Positions 46,423 through 55,419 of a DNA stretch of 64,000 nt are shown piece after piece (position 1 is the first letter of the stretch; every line of letters begins with the position of its first letter). Origin of the DNA: Alphaproteobacteria bacterium. GTDB lineage: Bacteria > Pseudomonadota > Alphaproteobacteria > JANSWW01. Where the stretch lies: NCBI GenBank assembly GCA_024743275.1, contig JANSWW010000004.1, positions 1 through 64,000 of the forward strand, read 5' to 3'. The position numbers were made by a program, and so were the translations under genes. A model generated the notes under the pieces. It searched no databases. It had not been told where the DNA came from and was given only the letters and a program-made list of their open reading frames with translations.

Positions 46423-47136
46423 TTACCCCTCGCGGACCGGCAGGCCCTCAAGATATCCCGCGACCTCGCCCGTCGGGACCACATCCGCGTATTTGCAATT
46501 GAGATCGAACAGATTGATCGCGTGGCTCGCCTCGAAGCGGTCGAACGCGGTTTCCTCCGGGATGACGACCTTGAAGTTGTAGGAGAATGCGTCGACGGTC
46601 GTCGCCCGCAGGCAGCCGGATGTCGTACATCCGGTCATGATCAGTGTGTCGACGTCCAAATGGTTGAGATAGCTCATGAACAAGGTGCCGAAGAAGGCCG
46701 AGGGCTTCCGCTTTCCGATCAGCATGTCCTGGGGCCGGGGAGCCAAGGGCGCGACGGTCTGGGTCGCATGGGTCCCCTCGACATTGTTCTTTTCCTGACT
46801 GCGGTGTGACTTGCCCCCCTGGACCCCGTTATCCAACTGATCCGGCCGCCGCTCCGATTGGGTATAGAAGATCGGGATATTTTTTTCCCGAGCGAGATGC
46901 ATCAGACGCTCGATGTGGGGGACAGCCTTCCATCCCGCCTCGCCGCAATGAGTCCGGTAGCGTTTCACACCTTCCTCGTGGGTCTGCCCCGGTTCATCAC
47001 CGCAAAAGTTATACTGAACATCGATAATGAAGAGCGCCGGCCGCTTACCGAATCCGCCCCGCTTGCCATATCCGGCAAGCTCGAAAATCCGCTTGTCATG
47101 CTCCGTGAGGAACCTGTCCCAAACCCGTTCTGTCAT
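46423..47136 (-). CDS. Isochorismatase-family amidohydrolase (N-carbamoylsarcosine amidase-like)
   Basis: 237 residues. PALFIIDVQYNFCG has the catalytic Asp, GKRKPSAFFGTLFMSYL the Lys, and TLIMTGCTTSGCLRATTVDAFSYNF the nucleophilic Cys of the isochorismatase-like cysteine hydrolases. The G-C-T-T-S-G-C motif and length are close to N-carbamoylsarcosine amidase and maleamate/ureido amidases rather than true isochorismatases. Last gene of the GntR-linked cluster, 6 bp after the cyclic-amide hydrolase gene, which suggests it removes ammonia or carbamate from the ring-opened product. Confidence 0.85.
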   Translation of the reverse strand: MTERVWDRFLTEHDKRIFELAGYGKRGGFGKRPALFIIDVQYNFCGDEPGQTHEEGVKRYRTHCGEAGWKAVPHIERLMHLAREKNIPIFYTQSERRPDQLDNGVQGGKSHRSQEKNNVEGTHATQTVAPLAPRPQDMLIGKRKPSAFFGTLFMSYLNHLDVDTLIMTGCTTSGCLRATTVDAFSYNFKVVIPEETAFDRFEASHAINLFDLNCKYADVVPTGEVAGYLEGLPVREG

Positions 47137-47142
47137 GATGCC

Positions 47143-48507
47143 TCAACCCTTGCTAGGCGTTCTGAAAAGATAGTGGCCACCCGCCTTGTCGTCGCATAGG
47201 ACACCGTCCCGCATGATGACGTTGCCACGCCGCACGGTGGCGTCGACCGAACCGCGGAACCGCATGCCCTCATAGGGGCTATAGTCCGAATGGGACTCCA
47301 GCAGCTCCGGATCGACCACGACCTCCCGATCCGGGTCGACGATCGCGAAATCGGCGTCGAAGCCCGGCGCGATTTGACCTTTTCCCGGCAAGCTGTAGAG
47401 CGCCGCCACATTTCGGCTGGTCGCGGCCGCCAAGGTTTCGATCGGTACCGACCGCTTGTGCCAGCCCTCCTCGATCAGGATGGGCAACAACGTCCCGATG
47501 CCGGGAAAACCGGCGGAGGCCTTCCACAGGTCGGGGCCCTTGGTCACCCGCTTCCGGGGCACATGGTCGGACCCGATGGTGGAAATCGACCCGCGCCGGA
47601 CCCCCTCCCAAAGCGCGTCGATATCGGCCTGGGAGCGCAAGGGGGGATTGACCTTTCCCAGAAGACCAACAGGGGCGTCATGGGAAAGACTGAGGTAGTG
47701 AGCGCAGGTTTCGACATGGATCGGGGCCCTTCCGGGATGTCGAAGATTCTCGACGACCTCCAGGCTCTCTGCGGCGGACATGTGAACGATGTTCACGGGG
47801 CAATCCGCCTTGCCGCCGAAAAAACAAACCCTGAACACGTTCTCGGTTTCAAGAAAACCAGGGCTTTGCTCGTCCCAGGCCCTCAGATCGTTGCGCCCGG
47901 TCGCTTGGATCGGTTCCCGGAAGACAGGGATTACCTCAACATTCTCGCAGTGGACACCGACGACGCCATTGCCGAGACCGGCGCCGGCCAGCAGCGCCCG
48001 ATAAAGCAGGGCGTCGTCGACCTCCGTGAACCCCTTCGAGGCACCATAGGCGCCCTTGTACATGAGATAGACCTTGATCGACGTGATGCCGAAACGAGTT
48101 GCGTTGACCGCCAAGGATTCGACGTCCTCCCGCTTGGTCACGCCATAGTGGAAGCCGAAGTCGATCATTGAACGGGCCTCGCCCGCCGCCCTCCATGGCC
48201 CAGAGCTCTCGGCCAGATTGTCGGATCGGTGGAAGCTCAACAGGGCGGTGACCCCGCCGAGGGCGGCCGAACGGCTCTCCGTTTCGAAATCGGACTCCTG
48301 GTCGCCAAAACCGATATGGGTGTGAGGGTCGAGCAAACCCGGCAGAACCCACCGGTCGGTACAGTCTATCACCTCGGCGGCGGTCGCCGTCTCGTCGGGA
48401 CCGAGGATGGCCGCGATGCGATCGCCGACAATCCCGATACTGCCCCGCGTTACACCCTGGCCCGGAAAGACGATTTCCCCGTTTTCGAGCAAAAGATCGA
48501 ACCTCAT
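47143..48507 (-). CDS. Cyclic amidohydrolase (dihydropyrimidinase/hydantoinase/dihydroorotase family)
   Basis: 454 residues of the metal-dependent amidohydrolase fold: WVLPGLLDPHTHIGFGD (HxH), ITSIKVYLMYKGAYG with the Lys probably carbamylated, VHCENVEVIP, VETCAHYLSLSHD and ISTIGSDHVPR with the catalytic Asp. Family members open hydantoins, dihydropyrimidines, dihydroorotate or allantoin. The start overlaps the stop of the NTF2-like gene (ATGA). The substrate would be a cyclic amide or imide. Confidence 0.87.
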   Translation of the reverse strand: MRFDLLLENGEIVFPGQGVTRGSIGIVGDRIAAILGPDETATAAEVIDCTDRWVLPGLLDPHTHIGFGDQESDFETESRSAALGGVTALLSFHRSDNLAESSGPWRAAGEARSMIDFGFHYGVTKREDVESLAVNATRFGITSIKVYLMYKGAYGASKGFTEVDDALLYRALLAGAGLGNGVVGVHCENVEVIPVFREPIQATGRNDLRAWDEQSPGFLETENVFRVCFFGGKADCPVNIVHMSAAESLEVVENLRHPGRAPIHVETCAHYLSLSHDAPVGLLGKVNPPLRSQADIDALWEGVRRGSISTIGSDHVPRKRVTKGPDLWKASAGFPGIGTLLPILIEEGWHKRSVPIETLAAATSRNVAALYSLPGKGQIAPGFDADFAIVDPDREVVVDPELLESHSDYSPYEGMRFRGSVDATVRRGNVIMRDGVLCDDKAGGHYLFRTPSKG

Positions 48508-48923
48508 GATTCCGCCCCGTCTGTTTTCGTTAGCTTTGTCAAAAGATGTTCCGCCGTATCGTTCCAGACGCGTTGGTCAACGATTTTGCCGCGGCGCAGC
48601 AAGAAGCGGTCGATGAACCGAATGGCCTCGAATGCCTCTCCGTCCTCAAACACGCCGTTCAGGACCCCTGAGATGATCACCAGGGCCTGCTCGTCGTTAC
48701 CCGTTGCATCGACATCGTGGATGGTCTTCTCGATACGGGAATAGCGCCCCGTCGAGTTGGCGACGATCTCGTCGACGGAGGAAAAGCGGCGCCCCCCCGG
48801 GAAAACGAAGCGGGCCCCGGCCCCGAGATAGCGCCGCGCCTCGTCAAGATCGCGCCTCTCCATCGCCGCCAGATACCGTCGCACCAGATCGCAGGCGCGG
48901 TTTTGCGATGCCGTCACCCTCAT
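48504..48923 (-). CDS. NTF2-like (SnoaL-type) small protein
   Basis: 139 residues. ACDLVRRYLAAMERRDLDEARRYLGAGARFVFPGG and IKTIHD-like strands, VISGVLNGVFEDGEAFEAIRFIDRFLLRRGKIVDQRVW, fit the cone-shaped NTF2/SnoaL fold found in small isomerases, hydrolases and binding proteins. Its ATG overlaps the aconitase stop and its stop overlaps the amidohydrolase start, so translation is coupled on both sides. Probably an isomerase or accessory factor of the pathway; no catalytic residue can be named. Confidence 0.75.
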   Translation of the reverse strand: MRVTASQNRACDLVRRYLAAMERRDLDEARRYLGAGARFVFPGGRRFSSVDEIVANSTGRYSRIEKTIHDVDATGNDEQALVIISGVLNGVFEDGEAFEAIRFIDRFLLRRGKIVDQRVWNDTAEHLLTKLTKTDGAES

Positions 48924-51661
48924 CCCGTTGCACCGTTCGGGGAACAGCGTGTCGCCTCCCCGGACATGAGCCGTCGCATGACCTTCGCGAACATCCCGCC
49001 CTCCAAGAGGAGGGACTTCTCGCTTTCGTTCCGGGCATCCACCCGGACGCGGAAATGACGCGGAGATTTCTCCCGGCAGCAATAGGCCACGGCGTCCACC
49101 GCCGCCCCGTCTCGGATGCCCTCAAAAAGACCGACAAAATCGAACCGCTCGAATCCAGTCAAACCCAGCACCTCGGCGCTGACCCCGTCTTCGAAGGTCA
49201 GCGGCACAATCCCCACTCCGATAAGATTGGCCCGGTGAATCCGCTCGAAGGAAACGGCGAGCACCGCCTGGACGCCCAGCAGTTTGGGGCCTTTCGCCGC
49301 CCAGTCCCGGCTCGACCCCATTCCATAGTCTTTGCCGGCGATCACGAGGAGCGGGGTGTGCGAGCATCGATAAGACCGCGCGGCCTCATAGATTGAAACC
49401 GGGTCTCCGCCTTCCTCCAACCGCGTAAGCCCACCTTCCACGCCATCGATCAAAAGATTTCGGAGCCTGGGATTCCCGAAAGTCACCCTGGCCATGAACG
49501 CGTGATTCCCCCGACGTTGGGTGACCGCGTTGAAATCCTTCGGCCGCACGTTTTTCTCAATGAGATACCGGCCGGCGACGCTATCGGGAGCGACCGCGCC
49601 GCTGGGCGTTATATGGTCCGTGGTCAACGCATCCCCGAACCGGGCGATGGCACGGGCCCCGGCGATCATATCAGGCGCGCCCACACGCCCAATGTCGAAA
49701 AAGGGAGGCCGCTTGATGTATTCCGACGTTTCCCGCCAGGGAAAGTATGGACCGTCCGGGGCTTGCAACTTGTGCCATTCGGGACTGCCTTCGAACAGGC
49801 CGGCATAGCTGCGGTCGAACTGGTCCGGGTTCTGGCTTGTTCGGATGAGGATCTCCAGTTCATCCGGATCGGGCCACAGGTCGGCGAGATAGACGGCGCG
49901 CCCGGCATTGTCGCTGCCCAGCGGATCGCGATCGAAGTCGATGTCGATCCGGCCAGCCAAGGCGTAGGCCACAACAAGCGGCGGCGAGGCGAGATAGGCC
50001 GCCCGCGCACTGGGATGAATGCGCCCTTCGAAATTGCGATTGCCCGAAAGCACGGCGACGCCGACGAGACCCTCCTCCCGGATCGCCTGCTCGACGGTCG
50101 GGTCGATATCGCCAGATTTACCTGAACAGGTCGTGCAGCCGAACCCGACGATGTGAAAGCCAAGCGTCTCCAAGGACGTCAGCAAGTCCGCCTTATCGAG
50201 ATAATCGGCCACCAGGCGCGAGCCAGGCGCCATCGACGTCTTGACGCCGGGCGGCACACTCAGCCCGCGGGCGATCGCGTTACGCGCCAGCAGACCGGCA
50301 GCGAGCATTACGCCGGGATTGGACGTGTTGGTGCAGGATGTGATGGCCGCGATGACCAGAGCGCCATGTCCAAGCCGCCGGTTCCGCCCGCTGATCGAGA
50401 GGGCTGCTGTTTGCGAGACCGCATCCGCCGGCACATCAAACCCGCCGTCACCGCCGGATACCGTCAGCGCGTCCCGAAACCGCTCCTTGACCGCGTTCAA
50501 CGACTGACGCTCGTGGGGGCGCCGAGGTCCTGCGACGCTGGCCCCGACCGTGGACAGATCCAGATCGACGACCGCGTCGAATACAGGTTCTTCCTGCCCC
50601 GACTCCGCGAACAGGCCGGCGCTGCGCGCATACCGCTCGACGAAGGTCACATGGGCCTCGGACCGGCCCGACCGGCGCAGATAGTCGATGGTCCGATCGT
50701 CGATCGGAAAATAGCCAATCGTCGCGCCGTACTCCGGGGCCATGTTGGCGATGGTCGCACGGTCCGGAACGGCCAACCGGGCGGCGCCGGGTCCGAAGAA
50801 CTCCACAAAGGCCCCAACCACACCATGCGCCCGCAACCTCTCGGTCACTGTCAACACAAGATCCGTCGCCGTTGCCCCCGCCGGCAGACAGTTCGTCAAA
50901 CGGACACCGACGACGGCCGGTATCCGCACGACATAAGGCTCTCCCAACATTGCCGCTTCGGCGTCGATCCCGCCGACACCCCAAGCGAGCAGCCCAAGAC
51001 CATTGATCATGGGCGTATGCGAGTCGCAGCCCAGAACGAACTCCGGACCCGCGACAGGCACGTCGCCCTCGCCCTGATAGAGCATGACCAGGCGGGCAAT
51101 CCGTTCGAGGTGGATCTGATGAATGATCCCCTTGCCCGGAGGGGCGACCCGAACCGCCCTGAACGCCTGCTCCGCCCATTTGAAGAAAGCGTAGCGTTCG
51201 GCGTTGCGCTCGAACTCCCTTTCGACGTTGAACTGGGCGGCCCAAGGTGAACCCGCGGCATCCACGATCAGGGAATGGTCGATGATCAGGTCCACCGGAA
51301 CCCGCGGCTCGACGAGGGAGGGATCGCCGCCCCCGTCACGCAGAACATCGCGCGCCGCCGCCAGATCCATCAGCGCGGGCAATCCGCTAGAATCGGGCAT
51401 GATTACACGGGAGACCTCCAAAGCGGCGTCGAGCGGTCCGCCTCCATGCCAGTCGCGGACAGCCATCGCCTGGGCAAGGCTCTGCGGCGAAGCCGCCGCG
51501 CGGCGCAGCAGGTTCTCCAAAACAATCCGGAGACTGAACGGGAGCGGCCGAGCTCGGTTGGCCATATGCCGACGAAGGTCGACATATGCCGCGTCGACGC
51601 CGGCCCCTTCAAGCCTACCCCACGCCACCGACTTATCCGTATTCAGCGCTCTGACTTTCAT
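48920..51661 (-). CDS. Aconitase-family hydratase, divergent AcnA type
   Basis: 913 residues, normal single-chain AcnA length. SCTNTSNPGVMLAAGLLA carries the first Fe-S Cys and GFGCTTCSGKSGDI the other two; FVLGCDSHTPMINGLG and GAGSRDWAAKG-like GMGSSRDWAAKGPKLLG carry active-site residues. The normal GCTTCIGNSGPL is changed to GCTTCSGKSGDI, so the substrate may not be citrate. The start lacks a Shine-Dalgarno and follows a 40-bp palindrome; a -35/-10 pair at exactly 17 bp spacing suggests a leaderless mRNA. Its place in a catabolic cluster favours a specialised hydratase. Confidence 0.85.
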   Translation of the reverse strand: MKVRALNTDKSVAWGRLEGAGVDAAYVDLRRHMANRARPLPFSLRIVLENLLRRAAASPQSLAQAMAVRDWHGGGPLDAALEVSRVIMPDSSGLPALMDLAAARDVLRDGGGDPSLVEPRVPVDLIIDHSLIVDAAGSPWAAQFNVEREFERNAERYAFFKWAEQAFRAVRVAPPGKGIIHQIHLERIARLVMLYQGEGDVPVAGPEFVLGCDSHTPMINGLGLLAWGVGGIDAEAAMLGEPYVVRIPAVVGVRLTNCLPAGATATDLVLTVTERLRAHGVVGAFVEFFGPGAARLAVPDRATIANMAPEYGATIGYFPIDDRTIDYLRRSGRSEAHVTFVERYARSAGLFAESGQEEPVFDAVVDLDLSTVGASVAGPRRPHERQSLNAVKERFRDALTVSGGDGGFDVPADAVSQTAALSISGRNRRLGHGALVIAAITSCTNTSNPGVMLAAGLLARNAIARGLSVPPGVKTSMAPGSRLVADYLDKADLLTSLETLGFHIVGFGCTTCSGKSGDIDPTVEQAIREEGLVGVAVLSGNRNFEGRIHPSARAAYLASPPLVVAYALAGRIDIDFDRDPLGSDNAGRAVYLADLWPDPDELEILIRTSQNPDQFDRSYAGLFEGSPEWHKLQAPDGPYFPWRETSEYIKRPPFFDIGRVGAPDMIAGARAIARFGDALTTDHITPSGAVAPDSVAGRYLIEKNVRPKDFNAVTQRRGNHAFMARVTFGNPRLRNLLIDGVEGGLTRLEEGGDPVSIYEAARSYRCSHTPLLVIAGKDYGMGSSRDWAAKGPKLLGVQAVLAVSFERIHRANLIGVGIVPLTFEDGVSAEVLGLTGFERFDFVGLFEGIRDGAAVDAVAYCCREKSPRHFRVRVDARNESEKSLLLEGGMFAKVMRRLMSGEATRCSPNGATG

Positions 51662-51714
51662 AACACGGTGTTACCGCCCCGACCCAAAACTGTCAACAGT
51701 TTTGGGTCGGGGCG
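51661..51714 (-). promoter_or_regulatory. Large palindrome and predicted leaderless promoter of the aconitase operon
   Basis: 51675-51714 is an inverted repeat with 19-bp perfect arms (cgccccgacccaaaactgt and its reverse complement) around a central CA. Its core is operator ACTGTCAACAGT (51689-51700). On the minus strand TTGACA in that core is a consensus -35; 17 bp later TAACAC can serve as a weak -10, and transcription would begin at or near the ATG (51661). A second small palindrome taacacggtgtta (51661-51673) overlaps the start codon. A regulator on this site would block the promoter. Confidence 0.7.
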
Positions 51715-51827
51715 CACGGAACAGATCAAACCGCCCACCCAAATCCGAGCCAGAATGGCTGAAAAAAGGGCTTTTAGGAAACTCCCAAGCTAAACGGAGC
51801 TTACACGCAAAAACGCAAAGCGGCCTT

Positions 51828-51839
51828 AGTGTCGACAGT
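51828..51839. promoter_or_regulatory. Predicted GntR operator (site 2)
   Basis: agtgtcgacagt matches the shared 12-mer WSTGTYRACAST. It lies just past the stop of the gntR gene, 142 bp from the operator in the large palindrome. Confidence 0.6.
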
Positions 51840-51852
51840 ATTGCGGATTGCT

Positions 51853-52536
51853 TCAGGCGGCGTCGGGTGCTTCCGGCTCCGTCGACACCTCTTTCCTCTC
51901 CATCGAGGCGATCAACGCCGCCGTGGCGCGCGAGATATGCGAACGCATAAGGGACTCGGCGAGATCCGGGTCCCGGTTGAACATGGCGCGAACGATCTGC
52001 CAGTGTTCGTCGAAGGCCTGCTCGCGGCGTCCCGGCATCGCGCCCGAACGTCGGCGGTAGAGCCTGAGAAGGTGGTAGAGTTCCTCAGCCAGCAAATGAC
52101 GTATCCGTTCGTTACCGCAGGCAAGCGCGATGCGCTGGTGTAGATCGAACGGTCCGCCTTCCGGCTGATAGGCATTGAGGCCGGCGCGCCGGGTCTCCTC
52201 AAGCTCCTTCATCAGAGCGGCGAGCGCCTCGTCCGACATGGCATCGGCCGCCAAGCGGCAGGCCATTCCCTCGACCGCCTCGCGCAATTGGAAGATCTCC
52301 ACCAGATCGCGTGTCGACAGGGAAACCACCCGCGCCCGCATATAGGGCTCCCTTGTCACGAGCCGCAGCCCCTGAAGACGCTGAACCGCTTCGCGGACGG
52401 GGCCGCGGCTGACATTGAAGCGTTGGGCGATCACGACCTCGTTGACCACCCCGCCAAGAGGCAGCTCGCCTTCGAGAATCATGTCGTAGACTTGATCAAA
52501 AACCTGATCTGAAAGGGTTTTTTGAGATCCCACCAC
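51853..52536 (-). CDS. GntR family (FCD/FadR-type) transcriptional regulator
   Basis: 227 residues from GTG. The N-terminal winged HTH reads LSDQVFDQVYDMILEGELPLGGVVNEVVIAQRFNVSRGPVREAVQRLQGLRLV; the C-terminal all-helical FCD domain has VVSLSTRDLVEIFQLREAVEGMACRLAA, DLHQRIALACGNERI and the later His (DEHWQIVRAMFNRDP) that bind metal and a carboxylate ligand. It lies inside the catabolic cluster; five palindromic sites near it and near two promoters fit its GT...AC half-sites. Ligand is probably a pathway carboxylate. Confidence 0.9.
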   Translation of the reverse strand: MVGSQKTLSDQVFDQVYDMILEGELPLGGVVNEVVIAQRFNVSRGPVREAVQRLQGLRLVTREPYMRARVVSLSTRDLVEIFQLREAVEGMACRLAADAMSDEALAALMKELEETRRAGLNAYQPEGGPFDLHQRIALACGNERIRHLLAEELYHLLRLYRRRSGAMPGRREQAFDEHWQIVRAMFNRDPDLAESLMRSHISRATAALIASMERKEVSTEPEAPDAA

Positions 52537-52547
52537 AGCTCGACCTT

Positions 52548-52559
52548 AGTGTTGACACT
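52548..52559. promoter_or_regulatory. Predicted GntR operator (site 3, autoregulation)
   Basis: agtgttgacact is a perfect palindrome matching WSTGTYRACAST, 12 bp upstream of the gntR start codon, in the gap after the MmgE/PrpD gene. The position suggests control of gntR itself. Confidence 0.6.
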
Positions 52560-52610
52560 TGCTGTCTTTAGTCGACGGCAGAGCCCTTTGTCAAACCCCG
52601 GTCAGCGCCC

Positions 52611-53945
52611 CTATTCCGCGGCGGCGTCAGGAACAAGGCTCAGGTCCGAGAGCCAGCCGACCGTGGAGCATCCTTCCAACGCCCGGATACGGTCCCGAAG
52701 AACGGCCGCCGCTTCGACGCCCAACACGGGACCCGCCAGGTCCATGAACTTGCGGTCGACTTCGACGTCGCTGAGCCTGTCATCCGGATCTCCATGGCTG
52801 CCATGCCGCTCCTTCTCAAACAGCCGACCGTCGGACAAGGTGACCGACACATTCGCGGCTCGGGTCGGAAGCAGTCCGGTAAACGCGTCCGACGCAGCGA
52901 CGTCTACCCGGCCGGCAAGCGGGGATGCCGCATGGCGGGACAGCATCGGCGGTTCGAAGCTTTCGCGGGAAAGCCCCCCTTCCGCCGTATAGGCCGCGAT
53001 CATGAACGGCAGTGAGAATTTCGCCTGAAGCGGGGTTTCCGGCCGCACGATTCGGCCGACGGCGTCCGCCGCCCGTTGGTAGGTCTCGATACGGACCCTT
53101 TCGATATCCGATGCGGTCGCTCCCGATTCGGCGAGGATCTCCGCATAGGCGTCGATCGCGACATGGGCATGACGGCAGCACGGATACTGTTTGAAATAGT
53201 TCTGAACGATAAACCAGGATGTGCCGAGCCCCTCGACCGCGCGAACCGGATCGAAGGCTGTTCCCAGACTATTCCCCATGGCGCCGGCCAAGGCATCGGC
53301 ATTGCCGGTGAATCCGGCGGCCGAGGCGGTGACGGCCAGCATCCCCGTGAAATTGCCGAGGCCACTCCAGAGATTCCGCGCAGTCGCGCCAGCATAGACC
53401 GTGTTGTAATGGGTCGCGACCGGCAGGGCCGCGGCGATCTTGAGCGCGTTTGCCAAGCTGGGACCGGTGAGGCCCTGGAGAAGGCCCGCGGTGGTGGCGG
53501 CGCCGCACGCCCCCCAGGTTCCGTGGGGATGGATGAACGGACGGAAGGTCGTCGCATGACCGATCCTGGCGGCCACCTCGTAACCGGCGATCGTGGCCCT
53601 CAGGAACGCCTCCCCGTCGCAAGATATCTGCTTGGCCAAGGCGAGCGCGGCAGGCACGACGTGAATGCCCGGATGACCGCGCGACGCGGCACAGCCCTCG
53701 TCCATTTCGAGGGCCACCCCCGCGACGCCCCCCACGAGACCTTGCATGAGAGCGGAAGAGCCGGCCGCCAAACCTCGGTCCAACGAGGCGACGTCCACGG
53801 TGCTTCGTCCGGCCACAATGGCGCCAACGCTGTCCAGTATCACGCGTTTTCCGTGCTGAAGGACCTCGCCCGGAACGGGCTGGCGCCCATCGAATACGGC
53901 CGTCGCGAATTCCGCGAGACGATCGAGTTCGTTTGTCGGGTTCAT
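52611..53945 (-). CDS. MmgE/PrpD family protein (2-methylcitrate dehydratase-like)
   Basis: 444 residues. KRVILDSVGAIVAGRS, EMDEGCAASRGHPGIHVVPAALALA, RATIAGYEVAARIGHAT, HPHGTWGACGAATTAGLLQGL and KQYPCCRHAHVAIDAYAEI are the typical blocks of MmgE/PrpD proteins (2-methylcitrate dehydratase, cis-aconitate decarboxylase, and similar). It should act on an unsaturated or hydroxylated tricarboxylate. The ATG overlaps the FAD gene stop (ATGA). Between it and gntR lies operator site 3. Confidence 0.92.
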   Translation of the reverse strand: MNPTNELDRLAEFATAVFDGRQPVPGEVLQHGKRVILDSVGAIVAGRSTVDVASLDRGLAAGSSALMQGLVGGVAGVALEMDEGCAASRGHPGIHVVPAALALAKQISCDGEAFLRATIAGYEVAARIGHATTFRPFIHPHGTWGACGAATTAGLLQGLTGPSLANALKIAAALPVATHYNTVYAGATARNLWSGLGNFTGMLAVTASAAGFTGNADALAGAMGNSLGTAFDPVRAVEGLGTSWFIVQNYFKQYPCCRHAHVAIDAYAEILAESGATASDIERVRIETYQRAADAVGRIVRPETPLQAKFSLPFMIAAYTAEGGLSRESFEPPMLSRHAASPLAGRVDVAASDAFTGLLPTRAANVSVTLSDGRLFEKERHGSHGDPDDRLSDVEVDRKFMDLAGPVLGVEAAAVLRDRIRALEGCSTVGWLSDLSLVPDAAAE

Positions 53946-55342
53946 GCCGATTTCCTTTTCCGCTCCGCCATAACGGAGTCGCCCGCATCCCGGCCCGCGA
54001 TACGACCGAGGCCCAGGGCCGCAAGCAAGCCGTTGGCCGAACAATAGCCGCGGCCGCCATGCCGTCCCGATAGACCGACGGCGACACCGCCGACCGCATA
54101 GAGATTGCCGATCACCGAACCATCCGCGCGACGCACACGGGCCCGGGCATCGACATCGACCCCGCCCTGGGTATGGAACAGGCCGGCCGTCACCTTGACC
54201 GCGTATAAAGGGCCATCGAGGGATGATAATCCGGCGTTCTCGCGACCCAGCGGGTCCATTTGGTCACCGAGGGAAACCCCGTTCCAGGTCGCCAGTGTCT
54301 CCTTGAACCTGGCCAGGTCGAATCCCGTCTTGAGCGCAAGCTCCTTCGCGTTCCCGCCGGAAACCACGCCGCCGAACCGCATGATATCTTGGAAGTCCAG
54401 GGCTTTTTCCGCCAGATAGTCGTACGTCGCCTTATCGAAAACGGCGAAGGCCTTGCCGCCGTCCTGGGACAGGACAGCCTGCGCGCATCCCGAATATCCG
54501 AGCGATTCGTCGATGAACCGGTCGCCCCTTGCATTCACCAGAATGCCGCCCCTTTCGATCACAGCCCAGCTCAATAGAGCCCCGCTGGGATACGCGACGG
54601 AGGCATGACCCTGAAACGCTCCCATGTTGACAAGGCCGGCACCCAGGCCAGCCGCCCACTCGATTGCCTCTCCCTGGTTCTCTTGATGCCCGAAATAAGG
54701 GGCCTCGGAGATCTCAGGAATATAGGCCCTCAGCATCGACCGGTTGGCACCGAAGCCGTTGGCCGCCAGGATCACCTTCTTGGCGCCGACGGAGTAACGT
54801 CCCGCCTCATGATCGACGAAAACGCCATGGACGCCGCCGTCGGCTGGATCGGAGATCAATCCGGAAACCGGGTTCCCCGCTGAAATGGTCACACCCGCCG
54901 CCTGTGCCGCCGTTTCGAGAACGGAGACGAGCACATGACCTTGCCGTCCCGGCGGGGCATGCATCCGGGGAACGGAATGCCCAACCTTGCGCAGGTCGGA
55001 GATCAGTTCGATCGGCGTTCCGGCCCGGTCCGCCAGCCATTCCACCAGGGGAGCGCTTTCCCGGGCCAAGGTCTCCACCAGATCTCGGGGGGCCGTGCCC
55101 TCGGTTTTGCGCATGATGTCGTCCGCCAACCTGCGCCAATCGTCGTCGATGCCCGCCGCACGCTGGAACTTGGTTCCGGCGCCCGGCACAGATCCCGACG
55201 AGAGGGACGTGTTGCCGCCGAGCCGGTCGCATTTCTCCAGCAGAGCGACCTCGGCCCCGGTCTCGGCCGCGGAGAGCGCGGCGACAAGCCCACCACCCCC
55301 GCCTCCGACGACGGCGATGTCGACCTCTACATCGAACACCAT
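53942..55342 (-). CDS. FAD-dependent fumarate-reductase-type dehydrogenase
   Basis: 466 residues. VDIAVVGGGGGGLVAALSAA is the FAD dinucleotide-binding motif; KCDRLGGNTSLSSGSVPG follows; HTQGGVDVDARARVRRADGS and LYAVGGVAVGLSGRHGGRGY are the C-terminal family blocks. No Tat or secretory signal is visible, so it is likely cytoplasmic. Relatives include tricarballylate dehydrogenase, ketosteroid dehydrogenases and fumarate reductases; here it may desaturate a polycarboxylate before hydration. Coupled to the MmgE/PrpD gene. Confidence 0.85.
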   Translation of the reverse strand: MVFDVEVDIAVVGGGGGGLVAALSAAETGAEVALLEKCDRLGGNTSLSSGSVPGAGTKFQRAAGIDDDWRRLADDIMRKTEGTAPRDLVETLARESAPLVEWLADRAGTPIELISDLRKVGHSVPRMHAPPGRQGHVLVSVLETAAQAAGVTISAGNPVSGLISDPADGGVHGVFVDHEAGRYSVGAKKVILAANGFGANRSMLRAYIPEISEAPYFGHQENQGEAIEWAAGLGAGLVNMGAFQGHASVAYPSGALLSWAVIERGGILVNARGDRFIDESLGYSGCAQAVLSQDGGKAFAVFDKATYDYLAEKALDFQDIMRFGGVVSGGNAKELALKTGFDLARFKETLATWNGVSLGDQMDPLGRENAGLSSLDGPLYAVKVTAGLFHTQGGVDVDARARVRRADGSVIGNLYAVGGVAVGLSGRHGGRGYCSANGLLAALGLGRIAGRDAGDSVMAERKRKSA

Positions 55343-55419
55343 GTCAGCTCTCTCCCAATCCGGCCCCGCGGCGGAACGCCGACCCCGACGGGGGTCGGCG
55401 CCGCCCAGGACGACTTCCG

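Noticed and set aside
52312..52319. TGTCGACA inside the gntR gene as an operator
   Set aside because: Flanks (CG ... GG) do not fit the 12-mer; an 8-base palindrome is expected by chance in coding DNA.
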